From: an uncultured Acetatifactor sp.
GTDB lineage: Bacteria > Bacillota > Clostridia > Lachnospirales > Lachnospiraceae
Direction: 5' to 3'
Assembly: GCA_947627115.1 (NCBI GenBank)
Contig: CANQUQ010000020.1
Coordinates: 1-39,322, forward strand
DNA: 39,322 nucleotides
The notes beneath the pieces are model-generated. The model searched no databases. It was not told where the DNA came from and was given only the letters and a program-made list of their open reading frames with translations. Shown piece by piece: positions 8,204 through 17,157 of this stretch; position 1 is the stretch's first letter; each line of letters opens with the position of its first letter. A program made the position numbers and the translations under genes.

Positions 8204-10336
8204 ATGAATGACAACAGAGAAACTTTAAAGACTTATCTTCTTGATTACATACAGGAAGTGACACAGAAATCAAAGGGAACAAACCAGTATATATGCCCTT
8301 TATGTAACAGCGGTACAGGTAAGAATGGCACCGGTGCGTTTACATTCTACCCTGATTCTAACAGTTATTGGTGTTTTGCTTGTGGAAGACACGGAGATAT
8401 TTTTTCACTCTATGCTGAAATGAATAATCTGTCACAAACTTCTGACTTCCCTGTTATTGCAGACGAACTCTCAAAGAAATATCATCTGCCTTCATCGGAC
8501 TATATGAACACTCAGAACTATTCAAATTCAAGCACATGGGTAAAAACACGTTCCCACGTATACATGAACATGAACCGTGACAGGATAGCCGTAAAAACGA
8601 TTTACAAGAAGCCTGACGGCTCTAAAACGGCACGCTGGGAACGTTATGAAGGTAATACCCTTGTCAAAAATCTGAACGGTTTACAGATGCCCTTATATCA
8701 CGTCTACAATCTTACCGACAATACAAAACCAGTGTTTATTGTTGAGGGCGAAAAAGACGTTGAAACTATGGAAAAACTCGGCTACATTGCGACAACAAGT
8801 CCAAATGGTGCTGGCTCTAAATGGAAAGAAAGTTATACTGAGTGCATAAAAAATTTTGACGTGATTATTCTTGCTGATAATGATGAAGTCGGATTAAATC
8901 ATGCTACAAATATTGCAGAGAGCATTATTCAGACGGCACGTTCCGTCAAATTAGTACCCTCACAAACACTGTATGAGCCGTTACAGCCTAAGGGTGATAT
9001 ATCCGACATTGTAGAGTGCATAGGCTCTGAAAAGACCATACAGCTTATTGAGAGCGTTCTTAACGGCAATGAATATATTTTCACCTCTAAACCGTCATCA
9101 GAACCAAAACAAGTTAGTACAAGCAAGAAAAGACAGATTATCACCTATGAATTATTTGCTGAATTTCTCGAAAAACAGGGATATTCAATAAGATATAATC
9201 AGATTACCCATAATTTTGAGTTTTTCGGCTTTGACGAAAACCAAAGCAAAGAACATTTGGCAGAAAATGTGCCTACTATTCTCCACGACCAGCTTAAACA
9301 GATATATACCCACGTTACCAATCAGGTTATAACTAACTATATCACGATGTACGCAACAATTCACAGATATAATCCAATCCTGAACGCTATAAAAGCGGTA
9401 AAATGGGACGGAAAAGACCATGTAACACAAATTTATGATATATTCAAAATACCTACAGATACGGAGGAGGGGCTATATAGTCGTACTTTCATATTCAAAT
9501 GGCTTAAACAGTGCGTTTGTGGACTGTTTAATGACATTGAGAACCCATTTTCACTGGATATTATACTGGTATTTCAGGGCAAACAAGGCATAGGAAAAAC
9601 ACGTTTCTTTGAAATGCTATCATTAAATTCAAGGTATTTCGGCGAGGGTATCTCTCTTGACCCTCGTGACAAGGACAGTGTTATGCAAGCAACGAGCAAA
9701 TGGATAAGCGAATTAGGCGAGATAGGCTCTACAATGCGTAAGGATATGGACACAGTAAAAGCGTTCCTGACGAAGTCTACAGACGAATACAGAACGCCTT
9801 ACGGCAAGGCAAGCTTGCACTATCCCCGTATGACTTCTTTTGTCGGTACGGTCAATGATGAGCAGTTCCTAATTGACCAGACGGGCAACAGACGTTTTGT
9901 TACAATTCCCCTTGCTCCTGACCTTGTAATCGACTATAACACGCAAATCAAGCCGTTTGATGCGTTGCAGTTATGGGCACAGATTTATCATATTGTTGAG
10001 AATGAAGATAAATCAAGCTGTTTCAGACTGTCCGAAAATGAAAAATGCTATCTTGAAAAACGTAACTCTGCATTCGTCAAGCCAATGAAAGGCGAATATG
10101 AAGTACTTGATATATTGGAAGAACAGCAGACACAGGAACAAGGTTACATATGTACATTCAAGGAAATGACTGTATTGCAGTTCATTCAGTTACATAATTT
10201 GAAATATGATGCTCGTACTATCGGACAAGTATTAAGCAAATACGGGTATAAGTCGCAAAGAAAAAAAATAAATGGAATCGCAACAAGAGTTATTAACTTT
10301 CCATATAAATATAGAAAGTTTGACACAATATCATAA
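8204..10336 (+). CDS. Primase-helicase replication protein (zinc finger, TOPRIM, VirE-type ATPase), unit 1
   Basis: Protein of 710 aa; ATG at 8204 follows AGGAAAGGA. A CHC2-like zinc finger uses C31, C34, C57 and C60. A TOPRIM primase core shows EGEKD near 182 and ADNDEVG near 223. The C-terminal half is a virulence-associated E (PF05272-like) superfamily 3-type helicase with Walker A GKQGIGKT (about 459-466), WISELGEI as Walker B, and NRRF as the probable arginine finger. The last 60 residues (KYGYKSQRKKING...) are basic and the most divergent between the three units, which suits an origin-recognition domain. Known relatives in design are phage P4 alpha protein and SaPI Rep/Pri, which recognise iterons with the C-terminal domain. 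It should start replication at the adjacent iterons (10344-10822). Confidence 0.88.
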   Translation: MNDNRETLKTYLLDYIQEVTQKSKGTNQYICPLCNSGTGKNGTGAFTFYPDSNSYWCFACGRHGDIFSLYAEMNNLSQTSDFPVIADELSKKYHLPSSDYMNTQNYSNSSTWVKTRSHVYMNMNRDRIAVKTIYKKPDGSKTARWERYEGNTLVKNLNGLQMPLYHVYNLTDNTKPVFIVEGEKDVETMEKLGYIATTSPNGAGSKWKESYTECIKNFDVIILADNDEVGLNHATNIAESIIQTARSVKLVPSQTLYEPLQPKGDISDIVECIGSEKTIQLIESVLNGNEYIFTSKPSSEPKQVSTSKKRQIITYELFAEFLEKQGYSIRYNQITHNFEFFGFDENQSKEHLAENVPTILHDQLKQIYTHVTNQVITNYITMYATIHRYNPILNAIKAVKWDGKDHVTQIYDIFKIPTDTEEGLYSRTFIFKWLKQCVCGLFNDIENPFSLDIILVFQGKQGIGKTRFFEMLSLNSRYFGEGISLDPRDKDSVMQATSKWISELGEIGSTMRKDMDTVKAFLTKSTDEYRTPYGKASLHYPRMTSFVGTVNDEQFLIDQTGNRRFVTIPLAPDLVIDYNTQIKPFDALQLWAQIYHIVENEDKSSCFRLSENEKCYLEKRNSAFVKPMKGEYEVLDILEEQQTQEQGYICTFKEMTVLQFIQLHNLKYDARTIGQVLSKYGYKSQRKKINGIATRVINFPYKYRKFDTIS

Positions 10337-10343
10337 TCAAAAA

Positions 10344-10822
10344 GGTGAACAAGGCTTTTTTTGCTTGTTCACCGCTTTTTTTGCCTATTTTATGCTGTTT
10401 TTCTGCTGATTTGTGCAATTTCACAAGAAAAGGTGAACAAGGCTTTTTTTTTGCTTGTTCACCGCTTTTTTTGCCTATTTTACGCTATTTTTTTTGAATT
10501 TTACAAGAAAAGGTGAACAAGGCTTTTTTTTTGCTTGTTCACCGCTTTTTTTAGCTATTTATAGCCTTGTATCCCCTATAGGTGAACAAGGTGAACAAGG
10601 GTTACTAGGAAACTATAAAAAAAGTAAAGAAAGTACAGTTTTAATTATTACAAAATGGTTACAAAAAGTGTAAAAAACACTGTTTTTAGACTTTTATAAG
10701 AATTGCTTGTTCACCTTGTTCACCTTTCAAATTTTTATTTGTTTTTTTGGCTTAAAATAGCCAAAATTTAAGGTGAACAAGGCTTTTTGCTTGCTTGTTC
10801 ACCCTTGTTCACCCTTGTTCAC
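10344..10822. other. Replication origin with GGTGAACAAGG iterons, unit 1
   Basis: Three hairpins at 10344-10373, 10432-10462 and 10511-10541 pair GGTGAACAAG with CTTGTTCACC across a T-tract loop, each followed by GCTTTTTTT. Then a direct pair of iterons (10579-10599), about 105 bp of AT-rich DNA, an inverted pair (10706-10724), and a last cluster (10772-10822). Two opposing iteron sets around an AT-rich stretch is the layout of SaPI and P4 origins. The T-tailed hairpins could also terminate the replication gene. Units 2 and 3 keep the geometry with other sequences. Confidence 0.75.
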
Positions 10823-10957
10823 CTATTTTCTTTGTGCAAAATAACGAATATTTATAACCATCACTTGTGAGTTGTTTTTTCTGTGTTGGTGAATTACAAA
10901 TTTTATAATAATTTCTTGTTAAGTAATCATTGCAAAGGCGAGGAATATATTTTTCAC

Positions 10958-10986
10958 TTGACAAAATATGTCTAATTGGGTATGAT
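10958..10986 (+). promoter_or_regulatory. Promoter of the small gene-methyltransferase operon, unit 1
   Basis: TTGACA (10958-10963), 17-nt spacer, TATGAT (10981-10986). The leader that follows carries a CCCCT/AGGGG stem that overlaps the GGGGACGG part of the ribosome binding region. The promoter is conserved at 24275 and 37398. Confidence 0.8.
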
Positions 10987-11070
10987 TAAGAGTGAAAGTT
11001 TATCTGATACACAAACAAGCCCCTGTAAGCGTCTGTGTGGCGTTGTAGGGGACGGAAAGGAAATTATATT

Positions 11071-11412
11071 ATGAATAGTAATAAAGCTCTCTCAAACGCA
11101 AATAAAACCAAGAAAGGAAACGGTAAAAAGTCAAAACCAGTAACAAAGGTGACTTGCTTTGCAGACCTTGCACCAGAACAAAAGGGCAATATGGCTACAT
11201 GGTTGTATGAAGTCTATCATGATTACTATGTAGAAAACAAGGTTTTACCCATTGAGCCGGAACAGCATGAAATTATCATCAGACGGCTTATCGGTAAGGT
11301 AAATCAGGATAATATCATCATACCTGATAAACAAATACAGCTTTACTATAACAGCAAGCAGAATAGTCTTATCAAGAGACTTAAAAAAGAGTTCACGGAG
11401 TTAGGAGAATAA
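11071..11412 (+). CDS. Small conserved protein upstream of methyltransferase, unit 1
   Basis: 113 aa from the ATG at 11071, preceded by GGAAAGGA. I do not recognise the family. The first 15 residues (MNSNKALSNANKTKK) nearly repeat the start of the next gene (MANNNKALSNANRAKK). The rest is soluble, with a WLYEVYHDYYVENK segment and a basic C-terminus (LIKRLKKEFTELGE). It ends 3 nt before the methyltransferase start. The pair is co-transcribed and conserved in all three units, so it may assist or control the methyltransferase; that is only an inference from linkage. Confidence 0.75.
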   Translation: MNSNKALSNANKTKKGNGKKSKPVTKVTCFADLAPEQKGNMATWLYEVYHDYYVENKVLPIEPEQHEIIIRRLIGKVNQDNIIIPDKQIQLYYNSKQNSLIKRLKKEFTELGE

Positions 11413-11415
11413 TCA

Positions 11416-12480
11416 ATGGCAAACAATAACAAAGCCCTGTCAAATGCGAACAGGGCAAAGAAAGATGAGTTTTATACACAACTGTCTGATATTGAGAACG
11501 AACTCCGACATTACAGACAGCATTTCAGGGGAAAAACTATCCTCTGCAACTGTGATGACCCGTATGAAAGCAACTTTTTCAAGTACTTTGCTATGAACTT
11601 CAATTTTTTCGGACTGAAAAAGCTGATATGCACGTGTTATGCAAGTTCTCCGGTAGTGTACACACAGATGTCTTTCTTTGGTGAAGAAGAAGTTGTGGGA
11701 ACGTCTGACGACAACCGCAAGCCGTACAAGATTGAAATAACAGAGGTTAAAGACCTGAACGGCGACGGAGCAGTTGACCTGACAGACGTTGAATTATTGC
11801 TCCAGTCGGTTGACGGCAAGCCTGAACTGCTTAACGGTGACGGTGACTTCCGTTCTGATGAGTGCATAGAGTTGTTAAAAGAGGCTGATATTGTGGTGAC
11901 TAATCCGCCTTTTAGCCTGTTTCGTGAGTATGTGGCACAGCTTATTGAGTATAACAAAAAATTTATAATCATAGGCAATCAGAACGCTATCACTTATAAG
12001 GAAATATTCCCTCTTTTGAAAGACAACAAAATGTGGATTGGCTATAAATCCGGAGATATGGCTTTTACAGTACCTGATAGTTATGAAGCAAGGGAAACAA
12101 GATTCTGGATAGATGAAAGCGGTCAGAAATGGCGGAGTTTAGGTAATATTTGTTGGTATACAAACCTTGATATTGAAAAAAGACACGAAGATATGATACT
12201 GTTCCGCAACTATACGCCTGAAAATTACCCACATTATGACAATTATGACGCTATTGAGGTGAGCAAAGTAGCTGATATACCCTGCGACTATGATGGTGCT
12301 ATGGGCGTTCCGATAACATTTATGGATAAGTTCAACCCCGACCAGTTTGAAATACTTGGTGCAACTGAAAGTGAGGGCAAGGGCTTTTCTAACGGCTTAT
12401 GGATAGAGGACAGCAAGGTTGCTCAACCGCTTATCAATGGTGAACGTAAATACAAGAGAATTTTTATCAAAAGGAAATAA
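11416..12480 (+). CDS. EcoRI-family adenine-specific DNA methyltransferase, intact copy
   Basis: Protein of 354 aa, close to the size of EcoRI methylase (about 325 aa). It carries the N6-adenine motif NPPF (about residues 162-165, in VVTNPPFSLFREY) and CNCDDPYESNF in the N-terminal part, both features I associate with the PF13651 family. Residues about 112-129 (DLNGDGAVDLTDVELLL) look like an EF-hand or dockerin calcium loop inside the methylase. From about residue 205 it differs from the unit 2/3 version, suggesting a different target-recognition part. It precedes the DUF262-HNH gene, the likely nuclease partner. This is the only uninterrupted methyltransferase in the window. The recognition sequence cannot be assumed to be GAATTC. 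Confidence 0.88.
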   Translation: MANNNKALSNANRAKKDEFYTQLSDIENELRHYRQHFRGKTILCNCDDPYESNFFKYFAMNFNFFGLKKLICTCYASSPVVYTQMSFFGEEEVVGTSDDNRKPYKIEITEVKDLNGDGAVDLTDVELLLQSVDGKPELLNGDGDFRSDECIELLKEADIVVTNPPFSLFREYVAQLIEYNKKFIIIGNQNAITYKEIFPLLKDNKMWIGYKSGDMAFTVPDSYEARETRFWIDESGQKWRSLGNICWYTNLDIEKRHEDMILFRNYTPENYPHYDNYDAIEVSKVADIPCDYDGAMGVPITFMDKFNPDQFEILGATESEGKGFSNGLWIEDSKVAQPLINGERKYKRIFIKRK

Positions 12481-12499
12481 GATTTGAATTATAAATAAA

Positions 12500-12605
12500 A
12501 AAATGAATTGTATACTGTATGTAGTGTAATACAATACAGTGTATGCAGTGTATTACAGGTACGTGTATTACACGAAATACAGTGTAATGTAATACACTAC
12601 AGCAG
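12500..12605 (+). promoter_or_regulatory. Operator array upstream of DUF262 nuclease copy B
   Basis: About 105 bp of overlapping GTGTATTAC/GTAATACAC palindromes, including GTGTATTACAC, ending 18 nt before the ATG. The stretch is nearly the reverse complement of the array before the ribbon-helix-helix gene (7705-7800). A TATACT is present at 12512, but its -35 is weak. Confidence 0.7.
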
Positions 12606-12623
12606 GATTTAAGGAGAAAAACC

Positions 12624-13708
12624 ATGGAAATAAAATTAAATGAAATAACAGTCCGTGATATATTCAATGGCTATCAGGATAATGCCTATGGCGTTGTCGG
12701 GTATGGTGGCAAGCTGAATATCAGACCTGCATTTCAAAGAGAGTTCGTCTGGAGAAAAAGAACGTGATGCGGTACTTGATACAGTGATAAAAGGCTTTCC
12801 GTTGAATGTCATGTACTGGTGCGACGATGGCAACGGCAACTATGAACTGCTTGACGGTCAACAACGCACAATCAGCTTGTGCCAGTACTGCAATGGTGAT
12901 TTTTCACTGAATAACCGTTCGTTCAACAATCTCACAGGGACGGAGAAGAACCAGATACTTGACTATAAACTTGATATATGTTTGTACAGGCAACGATAAA
13001 GAAAAACTTGACTGGTTTAAGACAATAAACATAGCTGGCGTACAGCTTTCACCGCAGGAGCTGAGGAACGCCATATATACAGGCTCTTGGCTCACCGATG
13101 CAAAGAAGTATTTCAGCAAGGTGGGATGTCCGGCTGTCAAGATAGGTGACAAGCTGTTGTCAGGTAAAATGATACGTCAGGAGTATCTGGAGACAGCTAT
13201 AGAATGGGTTGCACGTACCGAAAACAAGTCTATAGAAGGCTATATGTCAGAACATCAGCACGATATAAACGCTACACTACTTTGGTTGCATTTTCAAACG
13301 GTTATAAACTGGGTAAATACATACTTCACCAAATATCGTAAGGAAATGAAAGGAATAGACTGGGGACGGCTCTATGTTGAACACAAGGACGATAAACTTG
13401 ACCCTGTATCTCTGGAAGAACGTATCAAGAAGCTTATGATAGATGACGAAGTGACATCTAAAAAGGGCATATATGAGTATCTTCTTACGGGCAAAGAAAA
13501 ATTTTTAAGTCTTAGACAGTTTTCAGATAGTCAGAAACGTCAGGCATACGAAAAGCAAGGTGGTATCTGTGCGAGCTGTGGAAACTACTTTGAGATTGAA
13601 AAAATGGAGGGTGACCACCATAAACCTTGGAGTATAGGCGGTAAGACCGATAATGACAACTGTGTAATGCTTTGCCGTGACTGTAATCGTGAAAAAAGCA
13701 ATAAGTAA
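12624..13708 (+). pseudogene. DUF262-HNH nuclease gene, copy B, two frameshifts
   Basis: Reads from ATG 12624 (AAGGAG upstream). The DUF262 domain has LNIRPAFQREFV and the hallmark DGQQR motif (LLDGQQRTISLCQY); the C-terminus has an HNH zinc domain with CASC, GDHHKP and LCRDCN. The frame breaks near 12750 (GTCTGGAGAAA; two nucleotides short of FVYGEKERD, inferred) and near 12972 (CTTGATA against CTTATGATA in copy C, two nucleotides lost). Apart from those, the coding sequence is clean to the stop, so decay is recent or the breaks are tolerated. In intact form it would be about 360 aa and is likely the restriction partner of the methyltransferase just upstream. Confidence 0.85.
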
Positions 13709-13712
13709 CGAA

Positions 13713-13743
13713 AAATCCCACCTGTTTGTATTCAGGTGGGATT
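13713..13743. terminator. Terminator after DUF262 copy B
   Basis: Stem AAATCCCACCTG pairs with CAGGTGGGATTT across an 8-nt loop, then TATTTTAT. This hairpin is absent after copies A and C, whose toxin promoters follow directly. Confidence 0.8.
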
Positions 13744-13849
13744 TATTTTATCTACTTTTTATATCATCTATAAAAGAAAATGTCAAGTTGTTATTAAAAA
13801 TTATTTTTTATAAAGACTTATTATCTTCATGTTAACCTAGACTGGAATC

Positions 13850-13882
13850 ATAAAAAAAGCAACAGATAGAATTATAATCGAT
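13850..13882 (+). repeat. Remnant of a second DUF262 3' end at the cargo junction
   Basis: AAAAAAGCAACAGATAGAAT here repeats the last codons and stop of copy A (AAAAAAGCAATAAATAGAAT at 797) although copy B already ended at 13708. From this point on the sequence follows the copy A to toxin 1 junction. It marks a recombination join where the cargo arrived with flanking homology. The 13744-13849 stretch is AT-rich with no gene. Confidence 0.6.
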
Positions 13883-13926
13883 ATTTATTTTTTTACACTT
13901 GTATGCACTGTTTTTGAAAAAAGCTA

Positions 13927-13955
13927 TTGATATTTGTAAAATTATGTGTTATAAT
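13927..13955 (+). promoter_or_regulatory. Promoter of toxin operon 2
   Basis: TTGATA (13927-13932), 17-nt spacer, TATAAT (13950-13955), same as in unit 1; GGAAGGAAAGAGG precedes the ATG at 13990. Confidence 0.75.
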
Positions 13956-13989
13956 TCTTTTTACATGATATAAGGAAGGAAAGAGGAAA

Positions 13990-16900
13990 ATGAAAAAAAT
14001 ATTAAAAAAGTCCATACTTATCATGACAATTTTAAGTATGTTCATGTTTGTATTGTCAAATAATTTGAAAATACTTACAAGTGAATTTGAAACAATGGCA
14101 GAGTCTTATCGAACAACCTATACTATTTATGGTGATTTGAATAATGATAAAAAAATTGATTCATTTGATGTAGTTGTGATGAGGCAGAAAGTTCTTTCGA
14201 AAGATACTTCCAAAGAGTTGGATTTTAACTATGATGGTAAAGTTGATGCTTCAGATTTAAAATTATTGAGTGATTATGTTTTAGGCAAAATATCTATTTT
14301 GGATATTTATTTTTATGATGATGCAGATAAGGACGGGCTTTGTGACTTGTTGGAGGTATCCTTGAAAACAAATCCTGACTCTTTGGATACTGACGGAGAT
14401 ACACTTTCTGATTTTGATGAGGTAGTGTACACAAAAACATCTCCAACTGATAAATATACTAATAAACTCTCTGTTACAGATGCAGATGATGACAGTGACG
14501 GAGACAAACTTACAAATAAAGAAGAACTTTCTTACAAAACTAATCCGCTTTTGAGTGATTCGGATTTTGATGGTGTTAATGATTATGATGAAATAAAAAA
14601 ATACATGACAGACCCTAATAATGATGATTCAGATAATGATAATATCATTGATGGTGATGAAATTAAACTTGGTTTAAAACCAAACACTGATAAATCTGAT
14701 GGGACAGTGATTGATAGTCAACGTACTTTTAAGCAAAATATCGAGAAATCAAGTGAAATTTTATCATATATTAATGTTGATGATAATCCTTATGAGTTAT
14801 CAATAGATATAGTATCAGCAGGAATAGCAGAAAAAGAATTATCTGTATCAGTCGGAGAATTTTCTAATTGTTCAGAAAATGAAAGGATTATAGGCAAATC
14901 TGTATTGTTAGATTATAATAATAATTTAAGTGTGGATTCTGCAAAAATATATTTTTCTCCTCAAAATATAGATGGTAAAATCAGTGATTACATGATTTTT
15001 GAATTTTTCCCTGACAATAACTATTTACTTCCTGTAGAAACTAAATATACAAAAGAATCTGCTTATGTGGAAACAAATGAATTAGGAACATTTTGTCTTG
15101 TTAATATTAAAGATATGTTTCAAGCAACAAGTAATGTTTCTAAATCTTCTATTGAAAGTAAGACTTCATCTATTGTTTGGAACTATGAATTAGGTGAAAC
15201 AGAAGTTGTATTTTTAGTGGATATATCAGGTGCTTTGGATTCAAATCTTGAGGAAACCAAAAACAGTATACACGATTTTAGTCAAGCCTTATTTGAACAT
15301 ACTGGAAATGGTGCAGTATCAATATTTGGTTATTACGCTAATCCTACAACTGCTCAAACACAAATAATACCATATGCTGATTCAAGTAAGAATACAATAC
15401 TTATTTCTATGAAGTCAGTCAATGAAGCTTTAAATGGAATATCTTCTTATACAACAAACAAAAATAATCCTTTGATTTCACCAATTAGTTTAGTGGAATC
15501 ATTGTCAAATGATAATCTGTTTTCTTCTACTTGTCCTAATAAGTATGCATTTATAATTTCCGATTCGACATATTCATTTACTAACAGTTCTGGTTTTAGT
15601 CTTGTAGTACCTAAACCGACTTGTAAATCTTTAAAAAATATTTATAATAATAATGTTCACCTTAATTTTGTTTTATCAGAAGATAGTTTCAAGCAAACTA
15701 AAGCGATAAATAATTTAAAAAAAGAATGTCAACCTTATGATTTTGGTGTATATTCCAAATCAAAAACAGGATATTTTGCAAATGATATATATGCGAAGAT
15801 ATATTCCGATGCTGTAATTGATTTGATGGAAATTCCTGTAGTGTATACAAGTTCAGTTATGCCTTACCGTATTTCTAGAAAAGTAGAACGAAATGCATTT
15901 ATAAACAGTCTTCCTAAATCTGTAGATTCATCAAAAGTTCCTTCGGCAGACGCAGATGGTAATATTGATTTTAAGGACACTGTTGATAAAATCGGATTGA
16001 AATTTGAAAACCTCCGTTCTGCTTGTGATGTGTTTGATTTAACCCATAGAGGCTATGAGCAATTAATGACAAATCAGGATATGTCTGTAAACCTTATTAT
16101 AGGTGGTGTTCAAGTAACACCTTTCAGTGATAAGATATTGTATGCAGATAATGATAATGATGGTATTCCAAATAAAGATGACCCATATCCTGAAGAGTCT
16201 TTTGATGATAGGTTTGAAATTGTAAATGATTATAGAATAACACCAAAAGTAAAATTTGTAGAAGAAGAATATATAAAAAGTAAAGCAGATTATTCAAGTG
16301 AAACATCTATTCCTAATGAAATATTACAATTTGGTAGTAGAATAATATGGGGGATTGGGTCAATTATAGGGAAAGGTGCATTAGCAAGTATAGGTTTAGA
16401 TATTTTAAATGGGCAGTTTACTGGGATAGGTGAACTAAAAAATGCAAGTTTCTTTTTGGATTGTTTTCTTTTAGGTATTTATAAACATATAGAGTTATCA
16501 CATGGAGAAGTTTGTGACGCTATACTATCAACTTCCAATAATGTTATTCATTTAAAAAATAATATTCAATCTTTAATGAGTGTAGTAGAAGAAACCACCA
16601 ATAATAATTCAATATCATTGTCAACTACTTATGATTCCGGTTTTATGAGTTGTTGTTACTATAATCATGGAAATAATTGTAATTTAGACCACACACAAAT
16701 TGATAGGTTTGAAAGTCTTTATTCGTTGGATTGGTATAATACAACAGGTGAATCTTTTGGTGGAATGACTTGTATAGCCAATAATAACGGTAAAGAATAT
16801 AATATGACTTTTAGATATTATATTATTGATATATATGAATGGGTAGAAGATAATGATAATCCACCTTCAATGTCAGATATATTACATGCATTACATAAAG

Positions 16901-17145
16901 CTGGACAGGCAAAAGAATTTTTATATAGTGGTTATTTTGAAAGTAAGATTACTTGGAAAAAAGGCGAAAAAATTAATAACGAAATAATGAAACAAATTTA
17001 TAATGATATGTTGATACAAATGGAATTAGATAATATAATTTCAAAAAACGTATTCGGATATGATAAATTAATCGGAAGCGGAGAAAATCCTCCTAAGTAC
17101 GATTTATATAGAACTCCCGACAATGCTATTATAATACTACCATAA
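13990..17145 (+). CDS. Secreted dockerin / calcium-repeat / VWA protein with variable C-terminus (putative polymorphic toxin 2)
   Basis: Protein of 1051 aa. Its N-terminal part is nearly the same as toxin 1: signal peptide, dockerin (DLNNDKKIDSFD and DFNYDGKVDASD), thrombospondin-3-like loops (DADKDGLCD, DTDGDTLSD, DSDFDGVND), VWA with DISGA, then the loop DNDNDGIPNKDD. After about residue 745 it departs: a glycine-rich hydrophobic stretch (IIWGIGSIIGKGALASIG) that could insert in membranes, a Cys/His patch (MSCCYYNHGNNCNLDH), and a GESFGGM...YEW...LHALH block shared in outline with toxin 1. A further tail of about 60 residues has no match in toxin 1. A three-helix membrane protein gene follows 12 nt later. 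Conserved head, swapped tail and swapped partner support a toxin role; the activity itself is unknown. Confidence 0.8.
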   Translation: MKKILKKSILIMTILSMFMFVLSNNLKILTSEFETMAESYRTTYTIYGDLNNDKKIDSFDVVVMRQKVLSKDTSKELDFNYDGKVDASDLKLLSDYVLGKISILDIYFYDDADKDGLCDLLEVSLKTNPDSLDTDGDTLSDFDEVVYTKTSPTDKYTNKLSVTDADDDSDGDKLTNKEELSYKTNPLLSDSDFDGVNDYDEIKKYMTDPNNDDSDNDNIIDGDEIKLGLKPNTDKSDGTVIDSQRTFKQNIEKSSEILSYINVDDNPYELSIDIVSAGIAEKELSVSVGEFSNCSENERIIGKSVLLDYNNNLSVDSAKIYFSPQNIDGKISDYMIFEFFPDNNYLLPVETKYTKESAYVETNELGTFCLVNIKDMFQATSNVSKSSIESKTSSIVWNYELGETEVVFLVDISGALDSNLEETKNSIHDFSQALFEHTGNGAVSIFGYYANPTTAQTQIIPYADSSKNTILISMKSVNEALNGISSYTTNKNNPLISPISLVESLSNDNLFSSTCPNKYAFIISDSTYSFTNSSGFSLVVPKPTCKSLKNIYNNNVHLNFVLSEDSFKQTKAINNLKKECQPYDFGVYSKSKTGYFANDIYAKIYSDAVIDLMEIPVVYTSSVMPYRISRKVERNAFINSLPKSVDSSKVPSADADGNIDFKDTVDKIGLKFENLRSACDVFDLTHRGYEQLMTNQDMSVNLIIGGVQVTPFSDKILYADNDNDGIPNKDDPYPEESFDDRFEIVNDYRITPKVKFVEEEYIKSKADYSSETSIPNEILQFGSRIIWGIGSIIGKGALASIGLDILNGQFTGIGELKNASFFLDCFLLGIYKHIELSHGEVCDAILSTSNNVIHLKNNIQSLMSVVEETTNNNSISLSTTYDSGFMSCCYYNHGNNCNLDHTQIDRFESLYSLDWYNTTGESFGGMTCIANNNGKEYNMTFRYYIIDIYEWVEDNDNPPSMSDILHALHKAGQAKEFLYSGYFESKITWKKGEKINNEIMKQIYNDMLIQMELDNIISKNVFGYDKLIGSGENPPKYDLYRTPDNAIIILP

Positions 17146-17157
17146 ATTTAGAAAGAA

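Noticed and set aside
10455..10673. Open frame across the unit 1 iterons (and 23686-23898 across unit 2)
   Set aside because: Repetitive Phe-rich translation of the T-tract hairpins, no start signal, not kept in unit 3.
10344..10822. Regularly spaced repeats as a CRISPR array
   Set aside because: The repeats are short palindromes with T-runs, uneven spacing and similar spacers, there are no cas genes, and the same layout with other words follows each replication gene. Iterons explain it better.
11637..11978. Leftward Ser-rich frame inside the methyltransferase
   Set aside because: Antisense shadow of the Asp/Glu-rich sense protein, no promoter or start signal.
12624..12760. Programmed +1 frameshift at the A-run after GTCTGG in the nuclease genes
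   Set aside because: The break is shared by B and C, but the same genes carry other minus-two breaks at unrelated sequences, so a dedicated slippery site is not the simplest reading. Kept only as one option under the frameshift finding.
12904..13152. Leftward frame conserved in three nuclease copies (also 9-257, 26525-26716)
   Set aside because: Conservation follows from the sense gene; no ribosome binding site, and it is shortened in copy C.
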